A DNA stretch of 64,000 nucleotides from Aulosira sp. FACHB-615 (lineage in GTDB: Bacteria; Cyanobacteriota; Cyanobacteriia; Cyanobacteriales; Nostocaceae), in contig NZ_JACJSE010000001.1 in NCBI RefSeq assembly GCF_014698045.1, forward strand, positions 1 through 64,000. The letters run 5' to 3'. The notes beneath the pieces are model-generated. The model was not told the origin of the DNA. It did not search any database and saw only the letters and a list, made by a program, of their open reading frames with translations. Both the position numbers and the translations under genes were made by a program. The first letter of the stretch is position 1; each line of letters starts with the position of its first letter. Below are positions 25,035 through 34,105 of the stretch, in pieces.

Positions 25035-26168
25035 TCATATCATTATTGGTAACTCAATTTTTTGATCTAAATACTCAGTCACAGTTTCATTAATTTCTGA
25101 CATAAATCTATGGGTGGAAAATAAGTTTTTCTGGTTAGTTAAAGATTGAATGAGCTTATTTTGCTGCTCAGAAATTTTTAAAACATCAATAATTTTTTCT
25201 ACAGCTTCTGCTTCTGTATTGAAAAATAACTCTTGATTGTGCTGTCCCACAATTTCAACTTGTCCACCATCACCTCTCACAAAAGGAATTGCACCAGCTT
25301 TCACCATTTCTGCAATAGATATCCCAAACGGTTCTTTCTTGAAGTGAATTCCATATTTACATCTGGCGAGAACTTGAATATATTCTTTATATGGTAAGTT
25401 TTCGTGTACTGTTATCCAGGAAGAGTTTTCCGATACTAAATTTTTAATTAAATTAGTGTATTGCCATTCATAGATACCGCCACCTCCACCCGTGATGTGA
25501 AGTTTGATATCAAAGCCTTGTTCACGAACTAATTTGAGGATTTTAATAACTCTGTGCGGTTCTTTTGCTTTCACAATTCTACCGCTACAAATAAATGCGT
25601 CTTCTTTTTCATGCCAAGGTAGATTAGGCACATCAATTACCACAGGAGGGTAAACTACCTTAGCATCAATGCCGTAAGTTTTTTTCACGACATCTGCCAC
25701 ACAATAAGAATTAGCTATGGAAAGATTTTGAGAAATTTGTGCTTCTGAAAAATTGGATATTTTTCGATGAAAATGTGTTCCTTCTAGGACTTTAACCCAG
25801 TGGATATACTGGATGCCGACTTGACCCATATCTACTGCATTATATCCCGATAATACTAGGTCATATTCTTGACTATGCTGTTTAAAAAATCGAATTAAAA
25901 GATGGAAAAATGCCATTCTGATATTTTTGCTGTTAGCCATCATGAAGTAGCAAAAATTGGTGATCAGATCAGGCAGAAGATATTTAATTTTAATATCTTC
26001 ATTTAAGATACTAGTTCCATACATCAAATTTAATCTGTCAATTTCAACTTTTCCAAGTGTAAATAAGGTTAAATCATATTTATCTTTTAATGCTTGGATA
26101 ATCCATAGTCCTACTGCTTCAGCACCACCACCCATAAAATATGGGTAGTATATAGCTATTTTTTTCAT
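25035..26168 (-). CDS. Glycosyltransferase family 4 protein
   Basis: 377 residues, GT-B fold. The N-terminus has the glycine loop YFMGGGAEAVGLWIIQAL; the C-terminal part has AFICSGRIVKAKEPHRVIK, LHITGGGGGIYE, and the donor motif KEPFGISIAEMVKAGAIPFV with two glutamates in the GT4 EX7E pattern. Cytoplasmic sugar transferase. It lies 73 bp downstream of the ABC exporter and 32 bp before the pyruvyltransferase-like gene, consistent with one glycan operon. Confidence 0.88.
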   Translation of the reverse strand: MKKIAIYYPYFMGGGAEAVGLWIIQALKDKYDLTLFTLGKVEIDRLNLMYGTSILNEDIKIKYLLPDLITNFCYFMMANSKNIRMAFFHLLIRFFKQHSQEYDLVLSGYNAVDMGQVGIQYIHWVKVLEGTHFHRKISNFSEAQISQNLSIANSYCVADVVKKTYGIDAKVVYPPVVIDVPNLPWHEKEDAFICSGRIVKAKEPHRVIKILKLVREQGFDIKLHITGGGGGIYEWQYTNLIKNLVSENSSWITVHENLPYKEYIQVLARCKYGIHFKKEPFGISIAEMVKAGAIPFVRGDGGQVEIVGQHNQELFFNTEAEAVEKIIDVLKISEQQNKLIQSLTNQKNLFSTHRFMSEINETVTEYLDQKIELPIMI

Positions 26169-26241
26169 AAATTAATACTCTGAATATGCGATAATTAATA
26201 TTATCTGGTATAAAAAATATCGTCAATGTGGTGAATACTTA

Positions 26242-28461
26242 TTATTTTAAATTATATTTTTCCATTCGCTCTACCTTATCTAATAAACAAATAGCTAGGT
26301 GATAAGCATCAGTAATTAATTTATTTTGTTCTTGAATATTATCTACCAACCCATCTGCAAGTGAACCTAAATCACTCAATATATTATTGATTGGTCTTGG
26401 GAATTCATCTAAGATTTGCTCGTCTTTTGGCTCTGCCAATGATGATGATTGTAAATTGATTTGGAGTCTGATAGTTTCTTCAAAAATTTCAATGTATGTA
26501 ATAATTTTTAATGCAGACTTATAAGCTTCATTTAAGAGTTCTTGACGTTCTTTAGAATTATCTATTAGTCCGTCCATTAGCAATCCCAAACAACCAATCA
26601 TTGAATTTAGCCGCGTCCGAATTTCGTAAGATACACGAGTAAAGGTTGGATGAGATTTTTGAGATTTTTCTTCTTGTTCCCCAAATTGCATTGAATAAAG
26701 ACGTGAATAGTACCCATTCTTCTGTAAAAGCTCTTCATGGGTTCCTAATTCAACTACACGCCCTTGATCAAATACGGCAATTTGATCTGCTTTTTGTACC
26801 GTAGAAAGACGGTGTGCAATGACTAAGGTTGTACGATCGCGGCTGAGTTCATCTATTGCTGCTTGTACCAAACGTTCAGAAACAGTGTCTAATGCAGAAG
26901 TAGCTTCATCTAAAATCAAAATTTCGGGATTTTGCAGCAAAGCACGGGCTATAGCCAAGCGTTGGCGCTGTCCACCAGATAACATTACGCCGCGATCGCC
27001 TACCATAGTGTCAAATTCTTGGGGCAGTTTACAAATAAATTCATAGGCGTTGGCACGTTTACTGGCTATCACAATGTCTTCATCACTAGCATCTGGTTGT
27101 CCGTAGGCAATATTATTTTTTATCGAGTTATTAAAAAGAAAGGTATCTTGACTGACAATACCCATTGCTTTTCGTATAGATGTGATGTCAAATTGACGTA
27201 AATCAACCCCATCGATGGTAATACAACCAGATATGGGGTCATAAAATCTGGGTAATAAATCAGCTAAAGTTGATTTACCAGCACCAGAAGTACCTACTAA
27301 AGCTAAAGTAGTACCTCTTGGTAAATATACATCTACATCTTTTAATACCAACTTTTCATGATTAGGATAGGCAAAAGATATCTGATTAAAATGGATGCCT
27401 TTCTCTAGCTTTGTGTATATCTTTTGACCATTGACCATGAAAGGCTTATTATCACGGCGTAAAAAATCAGCAGCAATATCCACACTGGCAGAATTATTGG
27501 CAAAACTACTACGCAGAGTATTTAATTGTGACACAATTGGCAGTAGTCTCAGCAGTATTAATAGATATGTCAGCAAAACTGCTGATAATGAAGCAATTTG
27601 ATCTGCAAATAATATTCTTCCTAGTAGGATAATGATGATTAAAGATATGACTCCAGAAACTTCACTTGTTGGGGCAATAATTTCAGAATTAGCCTGAGAC
27701 TTAAATTCTGCTATTTCACGATTATGAATTAGATCAGTGATGTTTTTATATGTGCTTTCTTCATTAGCTTTTGTCTTGACTAAACGAATACCACTTAAGG
27801 TTTCTATTAAGGTATTCGTCAGCTTTTTAGACATATTAGAAAGCACTTCACCAAAATGTTTTGATCTCGAAACAGCATATTGATTTAATAAAGTAATAAA
27901 AGATAGTAGAATTGTTGTACAAATAGTTAGTTGCCAAGAAATAGATAACAGGAAAAATATAAATACTAAAATTGTTATTGCCAAAATTAATAATTTAATC
28001 AAATTATTAATAGAGGCAGCCGCACGAGGAATTTCAGCATTAATACTATTCATTAAATCGCCAATTTTTGTCTTGGCATAATAATTAATATCAACATCCA
28101 ATAATATTTTTATTGCTGCTTTTCGCATATCTGATGTCAATGTGCGAGCTACAGAACTAGAAGATAAACTACTAGCATATACGGCCGCATTTTTTAAAAA
28201 AATTGTAAATATAATTGCTCCTGCCATTACGAAAGTACGATAATTAGCTGGGACATTACTAAAAGGCAACATTATACTTTTAATAATAGGCGGCGCATTA
28301 GTTAAATCTATCTCTTGACCTACAATTCTTAGAACTATAGGTACGATCATGGCTGTGCCAATCCCATTAAATAATGCTCCTGAAAATCCCAAAATTACTG
28401 TAATAATAATTCTGTAGGGGTAAGGCTTAATAAATTTTATTAATTGTTTGATAGTAGACAT
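26242..28461 (-). CDS. ABC exporter (fused permease and ATPase, HepA/MsbA type) with C-terminal tandem histidine-kinase-like domains
   Basis: 739 residues. Six-helix exporter domain (about 15-315), then a complete nucleotide-binding domain: Walker A GTSGAGKST (390-398), signature LSGGQ (494-498), Walker B EILILDEA (513-520), H-loop H550. Such proteins flip lipid-linked glycans or lipids and are close to HepA of heterocyst envelope polysaccharide export. A family member should end near 595. Here 140 more residues follow: SYEIRTRLNSMIGCLGLLMD (611-630) and the similar DEFPRPINNILSDLGSLADG (685-704), each leading into a second helix. Both resemble histidine-kinase DHp helices (SHELRTPLNS...) but Tyr612 and Asp685 replace the phosphorylatable His. 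Confidence 0.92.
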   Translation of the reverse strand: MSTIKQLIKFIKPYPYRIIITVILGFSGALFNGIGTAMIVPIVLRIVGQEIDLTNAPPIIKSIMLPFSNVPANYRTFVMAGAIIFTIFLKNAAVYASSLSSSSVARTLTSDMRKAAIKILLDVDINYYAKTKIGDLMNSINAEIPRAAASINNLIKLLILAITILVFIFFLLSISWQLTICTTILLSFITLLNQYAVSRSKHFGEVLSNMSKKLTNTLIETLSGIRLVKTKANEESTYKNITDLIHNREIAEFKSQANSEIIAPTSEVSGVISLIIIILLGRILFADQIASLSAVLLTYLLILLRLLPIVSQLNTLRSSFANNSASVDIAADFLRRDNKPFMVNGQKIYTKLEKGIHFNQISFAYPNHEKLVLKDVDVYLPRGTTLALVGTSGAGKSTLADLLPRFYDPISGCITIDGVDLRQFDITSIRKAMGIVSQDTFLFNNSIKNNIAYGQPDASDEDIVIASKRANAYEFICKLPQEFDTMVGDRGVMLSGGQRQRLAIARALLQNPEILILDEATSALDTVSERLVQAAIDELSRDRTTLVIAHRLSTVQKADQIAVFDQGRVVELGTHEELLQKNGYYSRLYSMQFGEQEEKSQKSHPTFTRVSYEIRTRLNSMIGCLGLLMDGLIDNSKERQELLNEAYKSALKIITYIEIFEETIRLQINLQSSSLAEPKDEQILDEFPRPINNILSDLGSLADGLVDNIQEQNKLITDAYHLAICLLDKVERMEKYNLK

Positions 28462-28522
28462 AAATTATTTATTTTTGACAAGCTTTTTATTAATATATAT
28501 ACATGAATTTTCATGTGAAAAC

Positions 28523-29728
28523 CTATGCCTGTAAACTAGAAAAAAGTTGCGATAAAATTGATTTCATAGTATCAATGCTATAGTACTCAATACATCTTTC
28601 TCTAGCCATTTTTCCTTTTTCATAAGCATTATCCAAATTCTGAAATATTTCTTGAATTTTTTCAGCTATTTGTTCAGGACAACTAGATTCAACTAAATAA
28701 CCATTTCCTCCTAAAATTTCAGGAATATCTCCGACTTTAGTAGCCAATATAGGTTTTGCCATTGCCATTCCATCTGTGAGTTTCAGAGGGAATTGAGCTA
28801 AAGCAGCTGGTGTATTTCTCTGCGGGACGACAATGACGTGGGCTGCGGCGACAATTTGGGGCATTTCTTGGGAGGGATACTTTGGTAACTTAATAATCCA
28901 ACGTCCCCATTTTTCCATAAGTTGGGCATCATAATCGTCATAGGGACTGCCACCCACAATTACTAGCTTTAAATCCGGCTCATTAAGTTTGTCTAATGCT
29001 ATCAATACATCTTCCACACCTTTGTATGGTCTTGGCGCACCAGGAAACATTAACACTCGATACTCAGAGAGTCCATAACGCGCCCTACTTTCTTCAGGAT
29101 TATAAAGACTGGGATTAAACAGATTGGTATCTTTTCCATTGGGCAAGTAAACCCCACCAAACCGCTCTTTTAAAAATTGAGTGTGAACTGTAATCACATT
29201 AGCTTTATTTGCCATACCTTCCACTGTTTTTAAATAGAGTGGATGATCTGGATATCTTAAAGCTCCATCTTTTTTGAAAATGTCTCGCAAAAATTGCTTG
29301 GCTGAAGGGCGATATTGCCATTTTTCACCGCCATACCAACTTAATTCCCAATCATCTATATCTAAAATTACTGGTCGATGAGTTTTTAATTTTTGCAGCA
29401 AAGCTAAACCGAAAGTGGTGGGCTTCGGTCGCATAGCATAAATGATATCACCATCTAACTTTTTCAGAAGTTGAGATGCTGATTGAAGAAATTGGGGATA
29501 GTTATAGCCTGTAATATGGCTAACTAAAACTTCAGATTGAGGGATTACTGCTGGCTCATCACCAAAATTAAAGCCAAGGATTTCTACTTGATAATCAAGT
29601 TTTTGGAGGGCTTGCGCTATTAAAAAAGAGCGAACACCTCCGCCTCCCCATCTTCCTGCTCCAGCACTTGAGAGGTCGCTAACCAGAATTGAGACTTTTA
29701 ATTGATGTTTGCTTTGTTTTTGATGCAC
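28523..29728 (-). CDS. Glycosyltransferase family 4 protein
   Basis: 401 residues, GT-B fold. N-terminal glycine-rich RWGGGGVRSFLIAQAL binds acceptor or phosphate; the C-terminal donor domain holds VLMFPGAPRPYKGVEDVLIA, LVIVGGSPYDDYDAQL, and PLKLTDGMAMAKPILATKVG. First gene of the glycan locus in transcription order, 61 bp before the ABC exporter. Probably starts or extends the repeat unit that the exporter moves. Confidence 0.87.
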   Translation of the reverse strand: MHQKQSKHQLKVSILVSDLSSAGAGRWGGGGVRSFLIAQALQKLDYQVEILGFNFGDEPAVIPQSEVLVSHITGYNYPQFLQSASQLLKKLDGDIIYAMRPKPTTFGLALLQKLKTHRPVILDIDDWELSWYGGEKWQYRPSAKQFLRDIFKKDGALRYPDHPLYLKTVEGMANKANVITVHTQFLKERFGGVYLPNGKDTNLFNPSLYNPEESRARYGLSEYRVLMFPGAPRPYKGVEDVLIALDKLNEPDLKLVIVGGSPYDDYDAQLMEKWGRWIIKLPKYPSQEMPQIVAAAHVIVVPQRNTPAALAQFPLKLTDGMAMAKPILATKVGDIPEILGGNGYLVESSCPEQIAEKIQEIFQNLDNAYEKGKMARERCIEYYSIDTMKSILSQLFSSLQA

Positions 29729-29794
29729 AATATTTTATATTTATAATCTTGGCAAAAAATTATTTAATGATAAATTTACTACTAAAATTATAGG

Positions 29795-30022
29795 CTACCA
29801 ATCGATCAGTTTTAACTGTCCTGTTTGAATCTGATCTAAGATGCGGTTAATCTGGCGGCGGACTCTATCGTTAATTTGACCATTAGCAAATACTTGAGAA
29901 AGCAGCAAGGTATGGTCTTGACGACTCAGCTTTCCGGATGAAATGATTTTATCTACGATTTTTTTAATAGCAATTTCTGATTGACTATCAACACTAATGT
30001 AGATAGACGGGCGATCGCTCAT
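29795..30022 (-). CDS. Small conserved hypothetical protein (75 aa)
   Basis: 75 residues, all-helical in appearance, starting MSDRPSIYISVDSQSE, with a good ribosome site (AGGAG, eight bases upstream). The sequence KIVDKIISSGKLSRQDHTLL and FANGQINDRVRRQINRILD is of a type I associate with small cyanobacterial proteins of unknown role. It may be co-transcribed with the glycan locus (66-bp gap to the GT4 gene), but nothing in it shows glycan function. Confidence 0.65.
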   Translation of the reverse strand: MSDRPSIYISVDSQSEIAIKKIVDKIISSGKLSRQDHTLLLSQVFANGQINDRVRRQINRILDQIQTGQLKLIDW

Positions 30023-30390
30023 TATTTCTCCTCAAAAATCCAAAAAATCACGGGTATCTTTGTTCACTGAAGTATAGGTAAATGCACCCCAGCTCAAGAT
30101 TAATTTCGGTAGTCAATAGCAAATATGTACACCCGTTGATAACAGTCTTTTTAGCGATTTCTAGAACTAAAAAGAATACAATCAATCTAACTTCGGACTT
30201 ACTGATACTCCCAGAGGATTTTTACTGATAAAAATCACAGTTTTTTAGGAGTTTTTACGATGTTATCAGTATAAACACGGTTGTAGCTGAATATAGCTCG
30301 TGCAGTTTACCCGCTAGAATAAATAAAACCAAAAGTTTACAGTATCTCAAAAAGTACTAGGAATTAATTATTTCAGGGAGTTAAGAGGAA
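30023..30390. other. 368-bp intergenic region between divergent genes
   Basis: No gene seen. It contains direct and inverted copies of TACTGATA (about 30199, 30221, 30262) and AGGAGTTTTTACG, but no open frame of note. It must hold the promoters of gloB and of the 75-residue gene. The ribosome site of gloB (GAGGAA) is at about 30383-30388. Confidence 0.4.
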
Positions 30391-31164
30391 ATGCGGGTAT
30401 TCCGTCTGGAGGCACTCTCAGATAACTACATATTCTTACTGCACAATAGTCAAGAAAATATTGCCGCAGTTGTTGATCCAGCCGAGGCTGAACCAGTGCT
30501 GCACAAACTGGCAGAACTGAATGCTGAGTTAGTTGCTATTTTTAATACTCACCATCATCATGATCATGTTGGTGGCAATCAACAGTTAATGCAACGCTTC
30601 CCGAAACTCACCGTGTATGGTGGGGCTGAGGATAAAGGCAGGATTCCCGGACAGCAGATATTTCTCCAACAAGGCGATCGCGTTTTGTTTGGCGATCGCA
30701 CCGCAGAAGTCATCTTTGTTCCCGGACACACCCGCGCCCATATTGCCTATTATTTTCCACCCCAAACAGCAGACGAACCGGGAGAATTATTTTGTGGGGA
30801 TACTTTATTTGCTGGTGGTTGTGGTCGCTTATTTGAAGGCACACCCACACAAATGGTCGCATCCTTAGAAAAACTCCGTTCCCTCCCAGATAATACCCAT
30901 GTTTGGTGCGCCCATGAGTATACCTTAAAAAATTTACAATTTGCCCTGACTGTAGATAGTGATAACACTGACTTACAACAACGCTACGCAGAAGTTAAAA
31001 CCTTTCGCAATCAAGGTAAAGCCACCGTCCCCTCCCTGCTGGGAGTAGAAAAGCGTACCAATCCTTTTTTGCGTTGGGAACAACCATCCCTACAAACAGC
31101 CGCCAAAAGTAACGATGCAGTGCAAACATTCGCCCGTATTCGCGGAATGAAAGATCAGTTTTAA
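30391..31164 (+). CDS. gloB: Hydroxyacylglutathione hydrolase (glyoxalase II)
   Basis: 257 residues of the metallo-beta-lactamase fold. THHHHDHVGG at 53-62 is the binuclear zinc signature; FVPGHTRAHIAYYF, FCGDTLFAGGCGRLFEGT and CAHEYTLKNLQFAL are the further ligand and glutathione-site motifs of glyoxalase II. It hydrolyses S-lactoylglutathione to lactate and glutathione, the second step of methylglyoxal removal. Length is normal. No glyoxalase I nearby. Confidence 0.93.
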   Translation: MRVFRLEALSDNYIFLLHNSQENIAAVVDPAEAEPVLHKLAELNAELVAIFNTHHHHDHVGGNQQLMQRFPKLTVYGGAEDKGRIPGQQIFLQQGDRVLFGDRTAEVIFVPGHTRAHIAYYFPPQTADEPGELFCGDTLFAGGCGRLFEGTPTQMVASLEKLRSLPDNTHVWCAHEYTLKNLQFALTVDSDNTDLQQRYAEVKTFRNQGKATVPSLLGVEKRTNPFLRWEQPSLQTAAKSNDAVQTFARIRGMKDQF

Positions 31165-31401
31165 CTAGTACAACAAGGCAAAAGTAAAAAGTCAAAAGGA
31201 AAAAGAAAGAAAAGTGATACCACAAGCCTTTTAGCAATTTCTTATGGTCACTGAGCCTACTTGTACTGAGCGCAGCCGAAGTAGCCGAAGTGTAGTCTGT
31301 TTATTTACGCCGACCTGTACTAGTAGTCATTTGTTTATCCCCCTTGTCTCCCTTGTCCCCCTTCCCCCCCTTGTCTCCCTTGTCCCCCTTCCCCACTTCC
31401 C
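31165..31401. repeat. Repeat-rich spacer (GAGCGCAGCCGAAGT and CCTTGTCYC arrays)
   Basis: Holds a degenerate GAGCG...CCGAAGT palindromic repeat (about 31255-31290) and a CCCCCTTGTCTCCCTTG array (about 31338-31399) that runs up to the start of the next gene. Confidence 0.7.
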
Positions 31402-32499
31402 ATGTCCTACGCTTCCGCCTTTAGTCCCAACTACACTGCTGCACGATATCGATTTTGTGCGGCGGCGCAGGCTTTGGGTTGTCAATTAGAAACATATTCC
31501 ATTGACCAAACAGGCCCGGATGAGGAGGACTTAACTATTGATGTGGCAATCTTAGGAGACGTTCAACCTGAGCAAATTTTGGTTGTTTCTAGTGGCTTGC
31601 ATGGGGTTGAGGGTTTTTTTGGTTCGGCTGTTCAATGTGCTTTGTTAGAAGAACGTCTGATTGGTTGGTGTCCCAGTCCAAAAACTGCTTTGGTGCTGTT
31701 ACATGCTTTAAATCCCTATGGTTTTGCTTGGGGAAGGCGTGGGAATGAGGAAAATATAGACCTTAACCGTAATTTCCTGCTACCAAATGAGGAATATACA
31801 GGTAGTCCAGAAAAGTACGGGGAATTGAATAGCTTCTTTAACCCAACTTCACCGCCTTCACCCTTTGAACCGTTTTTGATCAAAGCGATCGCTACTATTT
31901 TCCATCACGGCATTAATTCTTTGATCAATACCTTACCTGTAGGACAATACGATTTTCCCCAAGGGCTATTTTTTGGTGGACAAAGGCCAGCTAAAACATA
32001 TCAAATCTTAGCGGACAATCTTCCCCGATGGATTGGTGATGCAAAAAATGTTCTGCATATTGATTTACACACTGGTTTTGGGAAAAAAGGGACTTATAAA
32101 CTGTTTATTGATGACCCTCCTAATTCCACATCAGCCGAGTGGTTAATTGAAAAGTTTGGTGCTGATGTCGTTGAACCCTATCAACCAGACGGGAAGATTT
32201 ATAAAATTCGTGGGGGTTTAGGAACTTGGTGTCAGGCGATGTTTCCTCAGTGTAATTACAAGTTTCTCACGGCGGAATTCGGCACTTACCCAGTTATCCA
32301 AGTTGTTGAAGCATTACGGGCAGAAAATCGGGCTTATTTTTATTCGCCGCCAGAACACTCATCCAGAATATGGACACGCCAACGACTAGAAGAAATGTTT
32401 GCACCCGCAGATATAAATTGGCGGAATACTGTAGTTTGCAGAGGTATTGATTTAATCGAAAAAGCAATTGAGGTTTGCTTTCCTACTGAAGTAATTTAA
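31402..32499 (+). CDS. DUF2817 family protein (M14 carboxypeptidase-like)
   Basis: 365 residues. The zinc-peptidase-like pieces SSGLHGVEGFFG (His and Glu ligands), NPYGFAWGRRGNEENIDLNR, and IDLHTGFGKKG (third ligand region), with a late glutamate in KFLTAEFGTYP, fit DUF2817, a family related to M14 carboxypeptidases and succinylglutamate desuccinylase. The function of DUF2817 is unknown; a metal-dependent hydrolase is likely. The start lies directly after a pyrimidine repeat, so ATG 31402 has no normal ribosome site. Confidence 0.8.
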   Translation: MSYASAFSPNYTAARYRFCAAAQALGCQLETYSIDQTGPDEEDLTIDVAILGDVQPEQILVVSSGLHGVEGFFGSAVQCALLEERLIGWCPSPKTALVLLHALNPYGFAWGRRGNEENIDLNRNFLLPNEEYTGSPEKYGELNSFFNPTSPPSPFEPFLIKAIATIFHHGINSLINTLPVGQYDFPQGLFFGGQRPAKTYQILADNLPRWIGDAKNVLHIDLHTGFGKKGTYKLFIDDPPNSTSAEWLIEKFGADVVEPYQPDGKIYKIRGGLGTWCQAMFPQCNYKFLTAEFGTYPVIQVVEALRAENRAYFYSPPEHSSRIWTRQRLEEMFAPADINWRNTVVCRGIDLIEKAIEVCFPTEVI

Positions 32500-32748
32500 T
32501 TTATAGCAGAAGGCATAAGGCAGGAGGTTTTTCCCAACTTCAGCTTGATTTTTGACTTTCCATTCCTCATGACTTTGGTTTTTTATTATAGCGGTTCTCA
32601 TTCCAGTGAGGTACATTTTCCTAGTCTCTAGCCTCTAGTCTCTTTTCTTTATCTACTTGTACTGTACTCAACCAAGAAACGCTATAAGACGTATATTTCC
32701 ATATTTTCCTGTTCCCTGTTCCCTACCTCCACGAATGAATTTAATTTT
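32500..32748. repeat. Spacer with a dispersed ATAGCGG(G)TTCTCATTCC repeat
   Basis: ATAGCGGTTCTCATTCCAGT continues to GAGGTA (32588-32613) and recurs at 47119-47145 with one extra G. TTCCCTGTTCCCTA-type heptads lie nearby (about 32709-32727). No coding sequence seen. Confidence 0.6.
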
Positions 32749-32760
32749 GTGCAACTACTT

Positions 32761-33213
32761 ATGGATTTAAATGAATTCTCACCCAATCAACCAGTAATTC
32801 TTGGCTTCGACCCTGGTAAAGATAAGTGTGGTTTAGCTGTGATGGGATTAGACAGACAGCTACATTATCATCAAGTTGTACCTGCATCAGCAGCGATCGC
32901 TAGTATAGAAACACTCAGACAACAATACCCTGTTTCTTTACTTGTCATGGGTAATCAAACCACAGCCAAGCAGTGGAAACAAAAATTACAACAAGAATTA
33001 TTACAAACATTAAATATCATGTTAGTAGATGAGCGATATTCTACTTTAGAAGCACGCGATCGCTATTGGCAGATGTATCCACCCCAAGGACTAACAAAAC
33101 TATTGCCAAAAGGAATGCGCCAACCACCAAGACCGATAGATGACATTGTGGCTATCTTATTAATTGAAAGATATTTAAATCGTCTGACAGAATCAACTGT
33201 TAATAGGCAATAG
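32761..33213 (+). CDS. YqgF/RuvX-like RNase H-fold nuclease
   Basis: 150 residues from the ATG at 32761; a GTG four codons earlier is possible. Motifs of the RNase H-like resolvase superfamily: VILGFDPGKDKCGLAV (first catalytic Asp), LVDERYSTLEARDRY (Glu-region), and PRPIDDIVAILLIERYL (final Asp). Related YqgF/RuvX proteins process pre-16S rRNA or act as resolvase-like nucleases. This form is a cyanobacterial variant, slightly longer than E. coli YqgF. No operon partner. Confidence 0.75.
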   Translation: MDLNEFSPNQPVILGFDPGKDKCGLAVMGLDRQLHYHQVVPASAAIASIETLRQQYPVSLLVMGNQTTAKQWKQKLQQELLQTLNIMLVDERYSTLEARDRYWQMYPPQGLTKLLPKGMRQPPRPIDDIVAILLIERYLNRLTESTVNRQ

Positions 33214-33240
33214 TGAATCTCTCCCTTATCCCTGATTTCT

Positions 33241-33504
33241 TTACAGTTCTGCTCGGATAGTAAAAGCATAATCTCCTCCTGGTTCTAGCTGATAATCTTG
33301 TTTTTCTAAAAAGCGACCAAGAGGTTCTTTAATTAAAGCGCGACCTTGGGAGGGTTTCACCGACAGTTCTCCACGGCGGAAATGCCATTGGAAATGCCAT
33401 TCAAAATCTCCGGCGCTGACTTCGCCCTCAAGAAACCCATGTTGCCAGGATTGGCGTGTGATTTTAACATGGGCAGTAGTTTCTGGCAAACGTTTTGCAC
33501 TCAC
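33241..33504 (-). CDS. DUF3146-type hypothetical protein (87 aa)
   Basis: 87 residues with a GTG start. The sequence ETTAHVKITRQSWQHGFLEG followed by EVSAGDFEWHFQWHFRRGEL resembles DUF3146, a small cyanobacterial family of unknown role, from memory. It is rich in Trp and His in paired beta-strand-like repeats (FEWHFQWHF). No signal peptide or membrane segment. Confidence 0.7.
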   Translation of the reverse strand: MSAKRLPETTAHVKITRQSWQHGFLEGEVSAGDFEWHFQWHFRRGELSVKPSQGRALIKEPLGRFLEKQDYQLEPGGDYAFTIRAEL

Positions 33505-33670
33505 AATGCTTTAGATAAAATAGCAAACAACGCAGTCTATTTCTTTTATTTACCAAACTTCGCCGCGATCGACAAACTAACAAAAGATAGCTTTAACAGT
33601 TTTTTGAATAGCCAAACGTCTGACATTATAAATAAACCTTGCCAACACTGGGGAGTAAGGGTCTCAAAAA

Positions 33671-33700
33671 ATCAAAAAAGTCATCACATTATGATGACTT
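33671..33700 (-). terminator. Terminator-like hairpin on the minus strand, far from any gene end
   Basis: AAGTCATCA pairs with TGATGACTT (33678-33686 with 33692-33700) around a 5-nt loop, and on the minus strand it is followed by TTTTGATTTTTTG. The nearest minus-strand stop codon upstream is 650 bp away (34348), so either a long 3' end or a small RNA may end here. Confidence 0.65.
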
Positions 33701-33906
33701 GACTCATCCAAAAGTATAGTTATGGCAAATGTTACATTTATCTATTGGATTTCTCTCCTTAGTTGCATTGATGAATTGAATGCGTGCTATTCCATACACA
33801 TCCATTTCTGAGGATTTCTTATTTTCCTCTGCTTAGAGTGCTTAAAGAGCGATATATCATTTAGGATTGCTATAAAACTCATACCATTTTGGATTTTAGA
33901 TTTTGT

Positions 33907-34105
33907 GAAAAGTTGCGTGGGCGGGTTCCCCCAATACCTTTCGGTTAAGATATCTCTTCGTTGAGGCAACAGGGGGCGGAGGAGCTTCAGGGCAGGGGAG
34001 AGAGTACCTTCATTCTCCCTTGCTCCCCTGCTCCCTTGCTTACCTTCACAAGTGAATCCCTTATCCGAAAAGTATTGCGGGTTCCCCGACTTGAGCAAAC
34101 TTTTC
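33907..34105. repeat. Composite foldback repeat with GAAAAGTT / AACTTTTC arms
   Basis: Arms at 33907-33914 and 34098-34105; inside them GCGGGTTCCCC occurs in direct orientation near both ends. A shorter relative with the same arms sits in the GH38 gene (4165-4250), also next to AAATCTA heptads. The centre holds a CTCCCCTGCTCCCTTGC array that may be a later insertion. Confidence 0.6.

Noticed and set aside
33346..33702. 118-residue frame on the plus strand
   Set aside because: Antisense to the DUF3146 gene and then AT-rich spacer; no ribosome site or family motif.
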